A DNA stretch of 64,000 nt from JANQOH01 sp965214495 (lineage in GTDB: Bacteria > Pseudomonadota > Alphaproteobacteria > UBA7887): positions 868,001-932,000 of the forward strand of contig OZ243958.1 in NCBI GenBank assembly GCA_965214495.1, in the 5' to 3' direction. Below the pieces are notes generated by a model that was given only the letters and a program-made list of their open reading frames with translations, was not told where the DNA came from and did no database searches. This document shows, piece by piece, positions 45,318 through 52,957 of the stretch (positions are counted from its first letter, which is position 1; every line of letters starts with the position of its first letter). The position numbers and the translations under genes are program-made.

Positions 45318-45689
45318 CTACGGATCGCGGCGGAGCCCGCCGGCGGCGAGCGCGTCGAGATAGGCTTGCCAGAGACTCTCCTTGTCGCGGCCGAGCCGGT
45401 AGAGCAGGGGCCACGAGAACAGCCCCGAATCGTGTCCGTCGTCGAAATGCAGCCGCACCGCGTAGCGGCCCACGGGTTCGACACGCGAGATCGCCACGTG
45501 ACGGCGCCCGGCGACGATCGCCCTCTGGCCGGCGCCGTGGCCCTGAACCTCGGCCGAGGGGCTTTCGACGCGCAACAGCTCCGCCGGCAGCAGAAAACTG
45601 CTGCCATCGTCAAAATCGATTTCCAGGCGTTTTTCGGCCCGGATCAGGCGAATCTCGACCGGCCAGGGCTTTCGCGACTCATCCGCCAT
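45318..45689 (-). CDS. DUF971 (gamma-butyrobetaine hydroxylase-like N-terminal) protein
   Basis: A 123-residue protein. Family landmarks are WPVEIRLIRAEKRLEIDFDDG, LLPAELLRVESPSAEVQGHG and the C-terminal HDSGLFSWPLLYRLGRDKE. DUF971 has the fold of the N-terminal domain of gamma-butyrobetaine hydroxylase. Bacterial stand-alone members are often near Fe-S or Trm112 genes. Its 5' end is overlapped by 11 bp by the Trm112 gene. The 175 bp downstream, before apaG, is unassigned. Confidence 0.87.
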   Translation of the reverse strand: MADESRKPWPVEIRLIRAEKRLEIDFDDGSSFLLPAELLRVESPSAEVQGHGAGQRAIVAGRRHVAISRVEPVGRYAVRLHFDDGHDSGLFSWPLLYRLGRDKESLWQAYLDALAAGGLRRDP

Positions 45690-45882
45690 CCGGTTCCGAA
45701 TCCAACCGCCGCGCCTCCTCGACGAGCATGATCGGGATGCCGTCGCGGATCGGGTAGGCGAGACCGGCCTGTTCGCTGATCAACTCCTGACGCTCGCCGT
45801 CATAGCGCAGCGGCCCGTGGCAAGCGGGGCACACGAGAATTTCGAGCAGCCGCGGATCGACGCCAGTGGCCGAGTCTGCCAT
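45679..45882 (-). CDS. Trm112 family protein
   Basis: A 67-residue zinc-ribbon-like protein. LLEILVCPACHGPL at residues 12-25 and PIRDGIPIMLVEEARRL near the end match Trm112/YcaR. Only one CxxC pair is present (Cys18, Cys21), as in most bacterial members. Family members activate methyltransferases. It lies between the LON-domain gene and DUF971 in a tight minus-strand run. Confidence 0.9.
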   Translation of the reverse strand: MADSATGVDPRLLEILVCPACHGPLRYDGERQELISEQAGLAYPIRDGIPIMLVEEARRLDSEPDGG

Positions 45883-45893
45883 GGACGTCTCCT

Positions 45894-46544
45894 TCAGTTG
45901 ACCGCCGGACCGGACTCGTCGCGTTCGAGCACGGCCATCGCCATCAACGAGATCATCAATTCCGCACGTCCTGCGACATCGCCGGATTCGAGCAGCGCCT
46001 GTTTCTCACGCGCGCCGAACGGGCACAGCATGGCGAGCGTGGTGACCAGGCGAGCGTTCGGCGCGTTCTCGATCGACCGCCAGTCCGCCGAGAGGTTGTT
46101 CGCCTTGCAATAATCGCGCAGCACCGGCAACAGGCGTTCGCGCGGCACGCTCTCGGCGTCCGGCGTCTTGAAATCCGCCTGATAGGCGCTCCACTCTACC
46201 CGCATCCGGCGATAGTCGTTCTTCGGCGGCAGTTCCTCGACCGTGGCGAAACGGCACAACCCGGTCAGGGTGATCAGATACCGGTTGTCGAGCGTCTCGC
46301 GAAAACTGGTGATGCGCCCGGCGCATCCGACGCGGTAGAGTGGCGGGTTGCGCGCCGCGTTGTCCGGGTCCCGGGGCTGGATCATGCCGATCAGCCTCAT
46401 GCCGCCCAGCGCGTCGTCGCACATCGCGAGATAGCGCGGTTCGAAAATGTTGAGCGGCAGTTCGCCGAAGGGTAGCAGCAGCACGCCCGGCAATGGAAAG
46501 ACCGGAATGACCTCCGGCAGTGCTGCGATGCCGCTCGGCCGCAT
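45894..46544 (-). CDS. LON substrate-binding domain protein
   Basis: A 216-residue stand-alone Lon N-domain protein. PEVIPVFPLPGVLLLPFGEL and LPLNIFEPRYLAMCDDAL are the family N-terminus, with a helical C-terminal part ending LLESGDVAGRAELMISLMAMA. It lacks the AAA and protease domains, so it is not Lon itself. The role is unknown. It ends 11 bp before the Trm112 start and begins 6 bp after the thioredoxin-like gene stop. Confidence 0.88.
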   Translation of the reverse strand: MRPSGIAALPEVIPVFPLPGVLLLPFGELPLNIFEPRYLAMCDDALGGMRLIGMIQPRDPDNAARNPPLYRVGCAGRITSFRETLDNRYLITLTGLCRFATVEELPPKNDYRRMRVEWSAYQADFKTPDAESVPRERLLPVLRDYCKANNLSADWRSIENAPNARLVTTLAMLCPFGAREKQALLESGDVAGRAELMISLMAMAVLERDESGPAVN

Positions 46545-46550
46545 GGCCGC

Positions 46551-47459
46551 TCACGAGAAGAGCAATGCAGACAACCGGCGCCGACCGGATAGCACCAGCG
46601 GATCGGTGGCGCCGATGGCATCGAAGAAAGTCAGCAACTGTTTGCGAGCTGCGTCGTCGTTCCACGCGCGAGCGCGGCGGATAATCTCGAGCAGCGCAGC
46701 GATCGCCCCTTCGCGGTCGCCGGCGCCGAACAGAGCCAGCGCCAGATCGAAACGCGCCTGATGGTCGGATTCGTCGTCCGCGAGCCGGCTGCGCAACGAC
46801 GCGACTGCGCCCTGGTCCATGTCCGCTGTCCTCTCCGCGAGCTCCAGCGCTGCGCGGGGGCCGTCGAGGGCACCGGACCCGGCGGTTTCCTTGTCGAGAG
46901 ATTCGAACACTTTGCGCGCGCCGGCGCTATCGCCAAGCTCAAGCAGGGCGCGAACGAGGCCCGCAGCGGCGGCGGCGTTGGCCGGTTCGGCGCGCAAGAC
47001 CTGCGAATAGAGATTGCCGGCGCCGGCAGCGTCACCTCCGGCGAGTGCCGCGTCGGCATCGGCGAGCATCTCCTCCGCCGGGTTGGCGGTCTTGCCGCCG
47101 ACGCGCTCGACGAACGCCGCGATCTGGCTCTCGGGCAACGCGCCGACGAAGCCGTCCACCGGTTTGCCGTCCTGGAAGGCGAACACGGTCGGGATCGACT
47201 GGATCCTTAGCTGCGCCGCGAGTTGCTGGTTCTTGTCGACGTCGATCTTGACCAGCTTGACTGCGCCGCGGGCGGCTCGCACCGCTTTCTCGATCGCCGG
47301 GCCGAGAGTTTTGCATGGGCCGCACCACGGTGCCCAGAAATCGACGATCACCGGCGTTTCGCGCGACGCTTGAATCACGTCAGCGGCGAAACTCGCCGTG
47401 TCGCCCTCCTTGATCAGACCGGCATTGCCGCCGGGGTCACCGCCGATCAGAGATTCCAT
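46551..47459 (-). CDS. thioredoxin-TPR co-chaperone (CnoX/YbbN-like)
   Basis: A 302-residue protein starting at ATG 47459. The thioredoxin domain (about residues 20-125) has an intact WCGPC site in VDFWAPWCGPCKTLG. Tetratricopeptide-like repeats follow (ADAALAGGDAAGAGNLYSQVL, RALLELGDSAGARKVFE, LALALFGAGDREGAIAALL). CnoX proteins protect clients from over-oxidation and pass them to GroEL. The CxxC is present, unlike the E. coli protein. The start overlaps the 3' end of the YbaK-like gene by 23 bp. Confidence 0.88.
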   Translation of the reverse strand: MESLIGGDPGGNAGLIKEGDTASFAADVIQASRETPVIVDFWAPWCGPCKTLGPAIEKAVRAARGAVKLVKIDVDKNQQLAAQLRIQSIPTVFAFQDGKPVDGFVGALPESQIAAFVERVGGKTANPAEEMLADADAALAGGDAAGAGNLYSQVLRAEPANAAAAAGLVRALLELGDSAGARKVFESLDKETAGSGALDGPRAALELAERTADMDQGAVASLRSRLADDESDHQARFDLALALFGAGDREGAIAALLEIIRRARAWNDDAARKQLLTFFDAIGATDPLVLSGRRRLSALLFS

Positions 47460-48003
47460 GCTCTCCGTTTCCTGCCGCCAAATCTTCGAAGTCGACCTTA
47501 TAGGGCGCATGGCCGCAGGCGGCAATGAACACTTCGAGGTCGGCGGCGGCGATCGTCGTCGTCGCCCTGTTGTCGAGCGGGTGATAGTTGAGCCGTGCCT
47601 GTGCGAGCATTCGCGAGTCGAGCACCACCGAAACCCGCCGTTCGGCGCGGTCGTTGATCAGCGCGAAGGGCGTCACCGCCCCCGGAGTCACGCCGAGCAC
47701 GGTACGCAGCAGATCGGGCTTGCCGAAGGAGAAGCGTGGCGCGCCGAGATGCCGGGCGAGAGCAACCAGATCCACGCGCCGCGACTCGTCGGCCACGACG
47801 AGCCACAGACCGCTCTTCCTGTCCTTGAGGAACAGCGACTTGCAGTGCCCTCCCGGAATCCGGCCGCGCAGAGTCCGCGCCTCCTCGACCGTGAATACCG
47901 GCGGATGATCCGTGGTCGTGACACCGATCCCGAGCCCTTCGAGAAAGGCGAACAGCACCGCCCTTCCGCCCGCGGCGCCTCGGGCGCTTGCATCCATGCT
48001 CAT
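47437..48003 (-). CDS. YbaK/ProX-type aminoacyl-tRNA deacylase
   Basis: A 188-residue protein of the prolyl-tRNA synthetase-associated (YbaK/ProX) family. HPPVFTVEEA, CKSLFLKDRKSGLWLVVAD (with the catalytic-site lysine) and GVTPGAVTPFALINDR are characteristic. These enzymes hydrolyse mischarged tRNA, usually Ala- or Cys-tRNA(Pro), in trans. The start is ATG 48003. The frame stays open far upstream through the tRNA-Gly gene, which is not coding. Its 5' region contains the candidate tRNA promoter on the other strand. Confidence 0.9.
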   Translation of the reverse strand: MSMDASARGAAGGRAVLFAFLEGLGIGVTTTDHPPVFTVEEARTLRGRIPGGHCKSLFLKDRKSGLWLVVADESRRVDLVALARHLGAPRFSFGKPDLLRTVLGVTPGAVTPFALINDRAERRVSVVLDSRMLAQARLNYHPLDNRATTTIAAADLEVFIAACGHAPYKVDFEDLAAGNGEHGISDRR

Positions 48004-48015
48004 GATATCTATTAT
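47988..48015 (+). promoter_or_regulatory. candidate promoter for tRNA-Gly
   Basis: TTGCAT (47988-47993), a 16-base spacer and TATTAT (48010-48015) lie 38 bp before the mature tRNA 5' end. It overlaps the start of the divergent YbaK-like gene. Support is by consensus match and position only. Confidence 0.4.
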
Positions 48016-48053
48016 CCCGTCTCGTTCGCCGGCCGCCGAGCGCGCCGGCGCGA

Positions 48054-48128
48054 GCGGGCGTAGCTCAGGGGTAGAGCACAACCTTGCCAAGGTTGGGGTC
48101 GTGAGTTCAAATCTCATCGCCCGCTCCA
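48054..48128 (+). tRNA. tRNA-Gly (GCC)
   Basis: A 75-nt cloverleaf including an encoded CCA. The acceptor stem GCGGGCG (48054-48060) pairs with CGCCCGC (48118-48124), and the discriminator is T. The D arm is AGCTCAGGGGTAGAGC. The anticodon stem CAACC/GGTTG encloses TTGCCAA with anticodon GCC at 48086-48088. The T arm has GTTCAAATC. It lies alone between the YbaK-like gene and the PQQ dehydrogenase. Confidence 0.97.
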
Positions 48129-48208
48129 GATCGTCTCCGGCGGCGGATCGACTCGAGAATGGCGCCGCCCGACCGGGGGAGTGCGCGATTCGATGCACAT
48201 CGTTCGAT

Positions 48209-48237
48209 TTGACACGGTGCGTCGGATGAGCTAAGCA
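48209..48237 (+). promoter_or_regulatory. candidate promoter upstream of the PQQ dehydrogenase
   Basis: TTGACA (48209-48214), a 17-base spacer and TAAGCA (48232-48237) lie about 155 bp before the dehydrogenase ATG. The -35 is perfect and the -10 weak, which suggests an activated promoter. The remaining tRNA-to-dehydrogenase spacer shows no other feature. Confidence 0.4.
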
Positions 48238-48392
48238 CGCTGTGCGTTTCGATCCTTGGAGCTTGAACGGACGATGACGGGTTGAGCGGTCGTGGGGCCG
48301 CACGTGTCCGAACCGTCGGCTTGGGGCGGTCGAAAGGTGGTGTCTCGCCGTCCGGCGAGCCCGAAATTCAGCTACAGGGGAGGTTACCCGTC

Positions 48393-50171
48393 ATGAATAC
48401 GGGACACGAACTTACGATCGTCCGATCGGTGCAGGCGGCGGCGGTCGCCGCCGCCGTGGCGGCGTTCGCCAGCACCCCGGCATCGGCGGAATCGAGCGCG
48501 TCTCGAATCGTCAATTGCCCGGACAGCGACTGGTGCCACTACCATCGCACGATCGACAAGGGATGGCGTCACAGCCCGCTCGCGCAGATCAACCCCGACA
48601 ACGTTGCCGATCTGCGCCCGGCGTGGATCTTCCAGCCGGGCGAGGTGCGCATGGGCATTCACTCGACCCCGCTGGTGGTCGATGGCGCGATGTATCTCGC
48701 AACCAACCCGTCCACCGTGTGGAAGCTCGACGGGGCGACGGGCGAGCGTCTGTGGGCGTTCGTTCCGGAACTCGACAATGCGGTGATCGCGCGCTCGTTC
48801 TTCTCGCACACCCGCGGCCTGTCGGTCGGCGACGGTCGGGTCTATATGGGCACCGCGGACGGGCGCCAGATCGCGCTCGACGAGATGACCGGCGAAGTGA
48901 TCTGGGATGTGCAGATCGTCGATTCGGCGAAGGAAACGGCGGGCTTCTCCGGCGCCGCGACCTTTGTCAGCTCCGACCTCTACATCGTCGGCCAGAACGG
49001 CGGCGAATATCCGGTCGAGGGCAAGATCTTCGGCATCGATCCGAAGAACGGCGACATCAAGTGGACGTTCTACACCACAGGCCGTGGCGACGAGGCGGCG
49101 CTCGCCACTTGGGGCGGCGATTCGTGGAAGTATGGCGGCGGCGGCTCCTGGCAGCCCGGCACCATCGACTTCGTCAACAACCAGATCCTGATCGGCATCG
49201 GCAACCCGAACCCCGACTACGACTATTGCGGGGACACCTGCCGCGACCCGAACACCGACGCGCACCGTCCGGGCGACAACCTCTACACCTCGTCCACCGT
49301 GGCGCTCGACATCGATACGGGCAAGCTGAACTGGTACTTCATGGAAGCGCCGTCGGATCCGTATGACTACGACGCCTCGCCGGGCGAGTATGTTATCCTC
49401 GAGGATAACGGCCGGCGGGTTATCCTGCATCCGGGCAAGAACGGCTTCAACCACGTCCACGACGCGAAGACCGGCCAGCCGATCAATGTCTATCCCGATA
49501 TGAAGAACCAGAACTGGACCACCGGGTTCAACCTGGAGACGGGCCAGTGGGAAAACATGTTGTGGCCGAAGGCCGACGAGAAGACCCTCGTTTGCCCGGC
49601 GATCGATGGCGGCCATAGCTGGAACGCGGGCTCCTACAGCCCGATCACCGGCCTCTTCTATCGCGTCACCCAGGAATGGTGCATGTGGCTGACCGTGGCG
49701 CCGAAGGGCGGCGCGGACTACATCACCGCCGGCGCGTCGGAGCGCATCACCGAGCCGTTCGTGCAGGCCTTTATGGCCGCCGAGTGGATCGGCACGAACC
49801 CTCCGGGCGACACCACGCACGGCTTCATCACGGCGCGCGATCCGGTCTCCGGCGACCTCGCCTGGGAGAAGCGTTACGAAATCATTCCGCACTCGGCGCT
49901 GATGTCCACCGGCGGCGGCCTGCTGTTCAACGCCACCACCGACGGTTGGGCGGAAGCCATCGACGCGGAGAACGGCGGCCTGCTGTGGCGCTTCAACAAC
50001 GGCTCCGGCCATAACGGCGGCATCGTGTCCTACGACGTCGGCGGCACCCAGTATGTCGCCTTCGCGTCCGGCCACGGGTCCTATGTCGGCCGCGCGGTCG
50101 AGAGCTTGAACAAGGACAAGCTGGTCAACTACAAAGAGAGCGCGGCCATCATCGCGTTCTCGTTGCGTTAG
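48393..50171 (+). CDS. PQQ-dependent alcohol dehydrogenase
   Basis: A 592-residue periplasmic quinoprotein. The ATG at 48393 follows a strong AGGGGAGG site. The signal peptide ends FASTPASAES. Eight-bladed propeller repeats with tryptophan-docking motifs follow (TGERLWAF, TGEVIWDV, TGKLNWYF, NGGLLWRF). Likely active-site residues are Glu205, Asn271 and Asp325. Asp327 follows two residues later in the DYD motif, the position that co-ordinates lanthanide in XoxF-type enzymes. The vicinal Cys-Cys disulfide of methanol dehydrogenases is absent. It oxidises an alcohol and passes electrons to the cytochrome c encoded next. A terminator directly follows the gene. Confidence 0.9.
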   Translation: MNTGHELTIVRSVQAAAVAAAVAAFASTPASAESSASRIVNCPDSDWCHYHRTIDKGWRHSPLAQINPDNVADLRPAWIFQPGEVRMGIHSTPLVVDGAMYLATNPSTVWKLDGATGERLWAFVPELDNAVIARSFFSHTRGLSVGDGRVYMGTADGRQIALDEMTGEVIWDVQIVDSAKETAGFSGAATFVSSDLYIVGQNGGEYPVEGKIFGIDPKNGDIKWTFYTTGRGDEAALATWGGDSWKYGGGGSWQPGTIDFVNNQILIGIGNPNPDYDYCGDTCRDPNTDAHRPGDNLYTSSTVALDIDTGKLNWYFMEAPSDPYDYDASPGEYVILEDNGRRVILHPGKNGFNHVHDAKTGQPINVYPDMKNQNWTTGFNLETGQWENMLWPKADEKTLVCPAIDGGHSWNAGSYSPITGLFYRVTQEWCMWLTVAPKGGADYITAGASERITEPFVQAFMAAEWIGTNPPGDTTHGFITARDPVSGDLAWEKRYEIIPHSALMSTGGGLLFNATTDGWAEAIDAENGGLLWRFNNGSGHNGGIVSYDVGGTQYVAFASGHGSYVGRAVESLNKDKLVNYKESAAIIAFSLR

Positions 50172-50190
50172 ACCGCAACCGGCAATATCG

Positions 50191-50225
50191 GGCAAGGAGC
50201 GTTCGCGCTCCTTGCCCTTTTTTTT
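50191..50225 (+). terminator. rho-independent terminator after the PQQ dehydrogenase
   Basis: A perfect 12-bp stem (GGGCAAGGAGCG at 50191-50202 with 50207-50218), a TTCG tetraloop and a run of seven T. It lies 20 bp after the stop and 40 bp before the cytochrome c start, so it can end or attenuate the transcript between the two genes. Confidence 0.95.
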
Positions 50226-50264
50226 CTGTTTGGCTACGGCACGAACCAGGAGTAAGGGGAGAGG

Positions 50265-50681
50265 ATGATCATCCTTTCAAATGCAAGGACGGCAGCGACC
50301 GCCGCCGCAATCGCCCTGATGCTCGTCGCCGGCGCACCCGCCGCGGCGCAGGACGACCCGGCCAGCTATTTTCCGAGGGCCAATCCACTGTCGGGCGACG
50401 ATCAGGCCATCGCGGAAGGCAAGACGCTGTTCGTCAACTGGTGCTCGCAGTGCCACGGTCGGAAGGCCGACGGCAACGCCCGGTTCGAGCACCAGGCGGC
50501 CGACTTGCGCACGTTCTGGCGCGGCTACCCGGCATTCGTAGTCACGATCCTGAACGGGCAGGAAGGCCCGATCGGCCTTATGCCGCCGCTCGGCGGATAT
50601 CTCGACGAAGACCAGATCGCCCGCATCGGCGCCTATCTCGAAACCCTGGCGATCGACGGCGCCAACTGGGTCGCGAAGTAA
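50265..50681 (+). CDS. secreted c-type cytochrome
   Basis: A 138-residue class I cytochrome c. Its signal peptide ends GAPAAAQDD. The single haem motif is CSQCH (Cys60, Cys63, His64), with the likely axial methionine in IGLMPPLGGYL. The ATG follows AAGGGGAGAGG. It is the probable electron acceptor of the upstream PQQ dehydrogenase; the intervening terminator would let the two be made in unequal amounts. Confidence 0.92.
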   Translation: MIILSNARTAATAAAIALMLVAGAPAAAQDDPASYFPRANPLSGDDQAIAEGKTLFVNWCSQCHGRKADGNARFEHQAADLRTFWRGYPAFVVTILNGQEGPIGLMPPLGGYLDEDQIARIGAYLETLAIDGANWVAK

Positions 50682-50705
50682 GCGGGCAGCGACGGAGGAA
50701 ACGGC

Positions 50706-51134
50706 ATGGTTCGCTGTGCGGCATGGCTCATCGCAGCCTTCGCGGGCTTGGCGACGGCGGCGGCGGAAGAAGCGGTTCTGCTCACCTTGCACGATCAGAG
50801 CTGGGTCTGTGCGACGCCCGAGGACTACGCCCATGCGCTCGATCGCATGGCCGAAGGCGCCGCTGCCGGCGGCATGGAAGGAGTCCGCGCCGAACTGCTC
50901 GACAGCAAGAAGTGCATTCTCATCGTCGAAGCCGACATCGAGGACATCATGGCGCCCTTCGTCGAGGTCACCGAACGGCAGGGCGACCGGGTCAAGGTCC
51001 GTTTCACGGTCGAATTCTACAAGCGGATCGAATTGCTCCACCGTAATATCACGCGCGTCACTTTCACCGGCTGGACCGGCGCAGACAATCTGCGCAACTA
51101 TCACCAGTGGCTCACCGGAAAACCGCAAACCTGA
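50706..51134 (+). CDS. secreted protein of unknown function
   Basis: A 142-residue exported protein. The signal peptide is MVRCAAWLIAAFAGLATAAA. The mature part starts EEAVLLTLHDQSWVCATPEDYA and has a second cysteine in DSKKCILIVEADIEDIM, possibly a disulfide. I recognise no domain. It lies 24 bp after the cytochrome c and overlaps the next gene by 28 bp, so it is likely part of the alcohol oxidation operon. Confidence 0.72.
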   Translation: MVRCAAWLIAAFAGLATAAAEEAVLLTLHDQSWVCATPEDYAHALDRMAEGAAAGGMEGVRAELLDSKKCILIVEADIEDIMAPFVEVTERQGDRVKVRFTVEFYKRIELLHRNITRVTFTGWTGADNLRNYHQWLTGKPQT

Positions 51135-51559
51135 TCGTTCTCGCCTTCGCCGCGTTGCCCGCGGTCCTTGCGGGGGCCGAGGAGGGCGGTGACATGTTCA
51201 TCCGCGGCACCCTCGTGGCGGCGCCGGATCACGCAGCGAGCATTCGCGCCTCCGACCGTCTCGTATTGAAGATCTTCAGTCCTGGCGGGGAGGTCGAGAG
51301 AGACCCGAAATACAAATATGTCCGCGTGTTCTCGCTGCCGACGCCGTTCGCGGTTTCGCCGCCCATCGACATGAACGGCAACGCACGCTGGCCGGTCTGG
51401 CAGGTGGAAGCCTTCACCGACCGTGACGGCGACGTGTTGTCGGTCGTCGATGGCGAGCTGTTCGCGGCCACGCCCGAGCCCCTGCCGCTCGGTAGCCATG
51501 ACGTGGTGCTGGAGTTGACGCCGCGCCAAGCGCCTCCGCCGGAGCCGGCCAAGCGTTAG
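51107..51559 (+). CDS. secreted protein of unknown function
   Basis: A 150-residue exported protein starting at GTG 51107. The signal-like segment is LIVLAFAALPAVLAGAEEGG. The mature part contains IRGTLVAAPDHAASIRASD and YKYVRVFSLPTPFAVSPPID, beta-rich with no cysteine. No family recognised. It overlaps the preceding gene by 28 bp and is convergent with tyrS. Position suggests a periplasmic accessory of the PQQ dehydrogenase, which is only inference. Confidence 0.68.
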   Translation: MAHRKTANLIVLAFAALPAVLAGAEEGGDMFIRGTLVAAPDHAASIRASDRLVLKIFSPGGEVERDPKYKYVRVFSLPTPFAVSPPIDMNGNARWPVWQVEAFTDRDGDVLSVVDGELFAATPEPLPLGSHDVVLELTPRQAPPPEPAKR

Positions 51560-51586
51560 ACTCGAGCGCGCCGGTGAGGCGCACCC

Positions 51587-52852
51587 TCAGTTCGCGGCGC
51601 GTATGAGAGCGTGCCGCTTGCGGCCCGCCGAGAGCTTGATCACGCCATCGCCGGTGAGGTCGCCATCGCCGACGGCTCGATCCTCGGATTCGACCACCTG
51701 GTCGTTGATGCGGGCGCCGCCGCCGCGGATCAGACGCCGCGCTTCGCCATGGGTGGCGCACAGGCCCGCGATCCGGAACAGTCTGAACGCCGCGACCCCG
51801 CCGGCCAATGCGGTGCCGTCCACCGTGATCTCGGGAAGGGCCTCCCCGTGGCGGCCCTCGTCGAAGGTCTGTCGCGCGGTCGCTCCCGCTTCGCGCGCCG
51901 CCGCCGCGCCATGACAGAGCGCTGTCGCCGCGTTCGCGAGAACCTTCTTCGCCTCGTTGATCTCCTGCCCGCCCAGCGCCTCGAGACGCGCGATTTCGTC
52001 GAGCGCGAGGTCGGTGAACAGGCGCAGGAACCGCCCGACGTCCCCGTCCGCGACGTTCCGCCAGAACTGCCAGTAGTCGTAAGGAGACAGGCGATCCGGG
52101 TTGAGCCACACGGCGCCGGCGGCGGTCTTTCCCATCTTGGCGCCCGAGGCCGTGGTGATCAGAGGCGCAGTCAGCCCGTATAGCGCGCGCCGGTCCGTCC
52201 GTCGGGCAAGTTCGACACCGGAGACGATATTGCCCCACTGGTCCGACCCGCCCATTTGCAGCACGCAACCGAAGCGTCGTGAGAGTTCGAGAAAATCGTA
52301 AGCCTGAAGCACCATGTAATTGAGTTCCAGGAAGCTCAACGGTTGCTCACGCTCCAGCCGCAATTTCACCGAATCGAACCCGAGCATCCGGTTGACCGAA
52401 AAGTGCCGTCCGTAATCGCGCAGAAAGTCCAGATAATTGAGCGATGTCAGCCAGTCTGCGTTATCGACCATGACCGCATCGCTGCGCCCGTCCCCGAACG
52501 TGAGGAACGATTCGAATATCGACTGTATGCTCCTCTTGTTGCGCTCGATGACCTCCTCGGTCAGCAATTGGCGGGACGTGTCCCGCCCGGACGGATCGCC
52601 GACGCGGGTGGTGCCGCCGCCCATCAGCACGATCGGCTTGTGGCCGGCCTGTTGGAGCCGCCGCAGCAGCATGATCTGGATCAGGCTGCCGACGTGGAGG
52701 CTGTCGGCGGTGGCGTCGAAACCGATATAGGCGATGAGGGGCCCGGTGTTCGCCACTTCGTCGAGGGCTTGGAGATCGGTGCACTGATGCAGAAATCCCC
52801 GCGCCGCGAGCGCGCGCAGGAACCCGGATTTCGCTTCGACCATCTTTCGCAT
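51587..52852 (-). CDS. tyrS: tyrosyl-tRNA synthetase
   Basis: A 421-residue class I synthetase. The HIGH-like motif is SLHVGSL, the tyrosine-binding block is YMVLQAYDFLEL, QMGGSDQWGN is the adenylate site and the KMSKS-like motif is GAKMGKT. A C-terminal S4 RNA-binding domain follows (EARRLIRGGGARIND). ATG 52852 (MRKMVEAKSGF) or 52843 are the possible starts; upstream open frame is not family-like. It is divergent from anmK, as often seen in alphaproteobacteria. Confidence 0.94.
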   Translation of the reverse strand: MRKMVEAKSGFLRALAARGFLHQCTDLQALDEVANTGPLIAYIGFDATADSLHVGSLIQIMLLRRLQQAGHKPIVLMGGGTTRVGDPSGRDTSRQLLTEEVIERNKRSIQSIFESFLTFGDGRSDAVMVDNADWLTSLNYLDFLRDYGRHFSVNRMLGFDSVKLRLEREQPLSFLELNYMVLQAYDFLELSRRFGCVLQMGGSDQWGNIVSGVELARRTDRRALYGLTAPLITTASGAKMGKTAAGAVWLNPDRLSPYDYWQFWRNVADGDVGRFLRLFTDLALDEIARLEALGGQEINEAKKVLANAATALCHGAAAAREAGATARQTFDEGRHGEALPEITVDGTALAGGVAAFRLFRIAGLCATHGEARRLIRGGGARINDQVVESEDRAVGDGDLTGDGVIKLSAGRKRHALIRAAN

Positions 52853-52957
52853 CCGTCGGGAGGGGTGGCGCGCGCCTGTTAGCACGCTGCCGCGCGGTGC
52901 GACAACCGGACGCCGGCATGACGCGACGCCGGCGTCCAGACGGGAGACGACGAGACG

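Noticed and set aside
47437..48303. N-terminal extension of the YbaK-like protein through the tRNA gene
   Set aside because: The extension translates a tRNA-Gly gene and its flank. The family N-terminus starts at ATG 48003.
48384..50195. A 603-residue minus-strand frame opposite the PQQ dehydrogenase
   Set aside because: It is an antisense shadow; the plus strand encodes a clear quinoprotein with a strong ribosome site and terminator.
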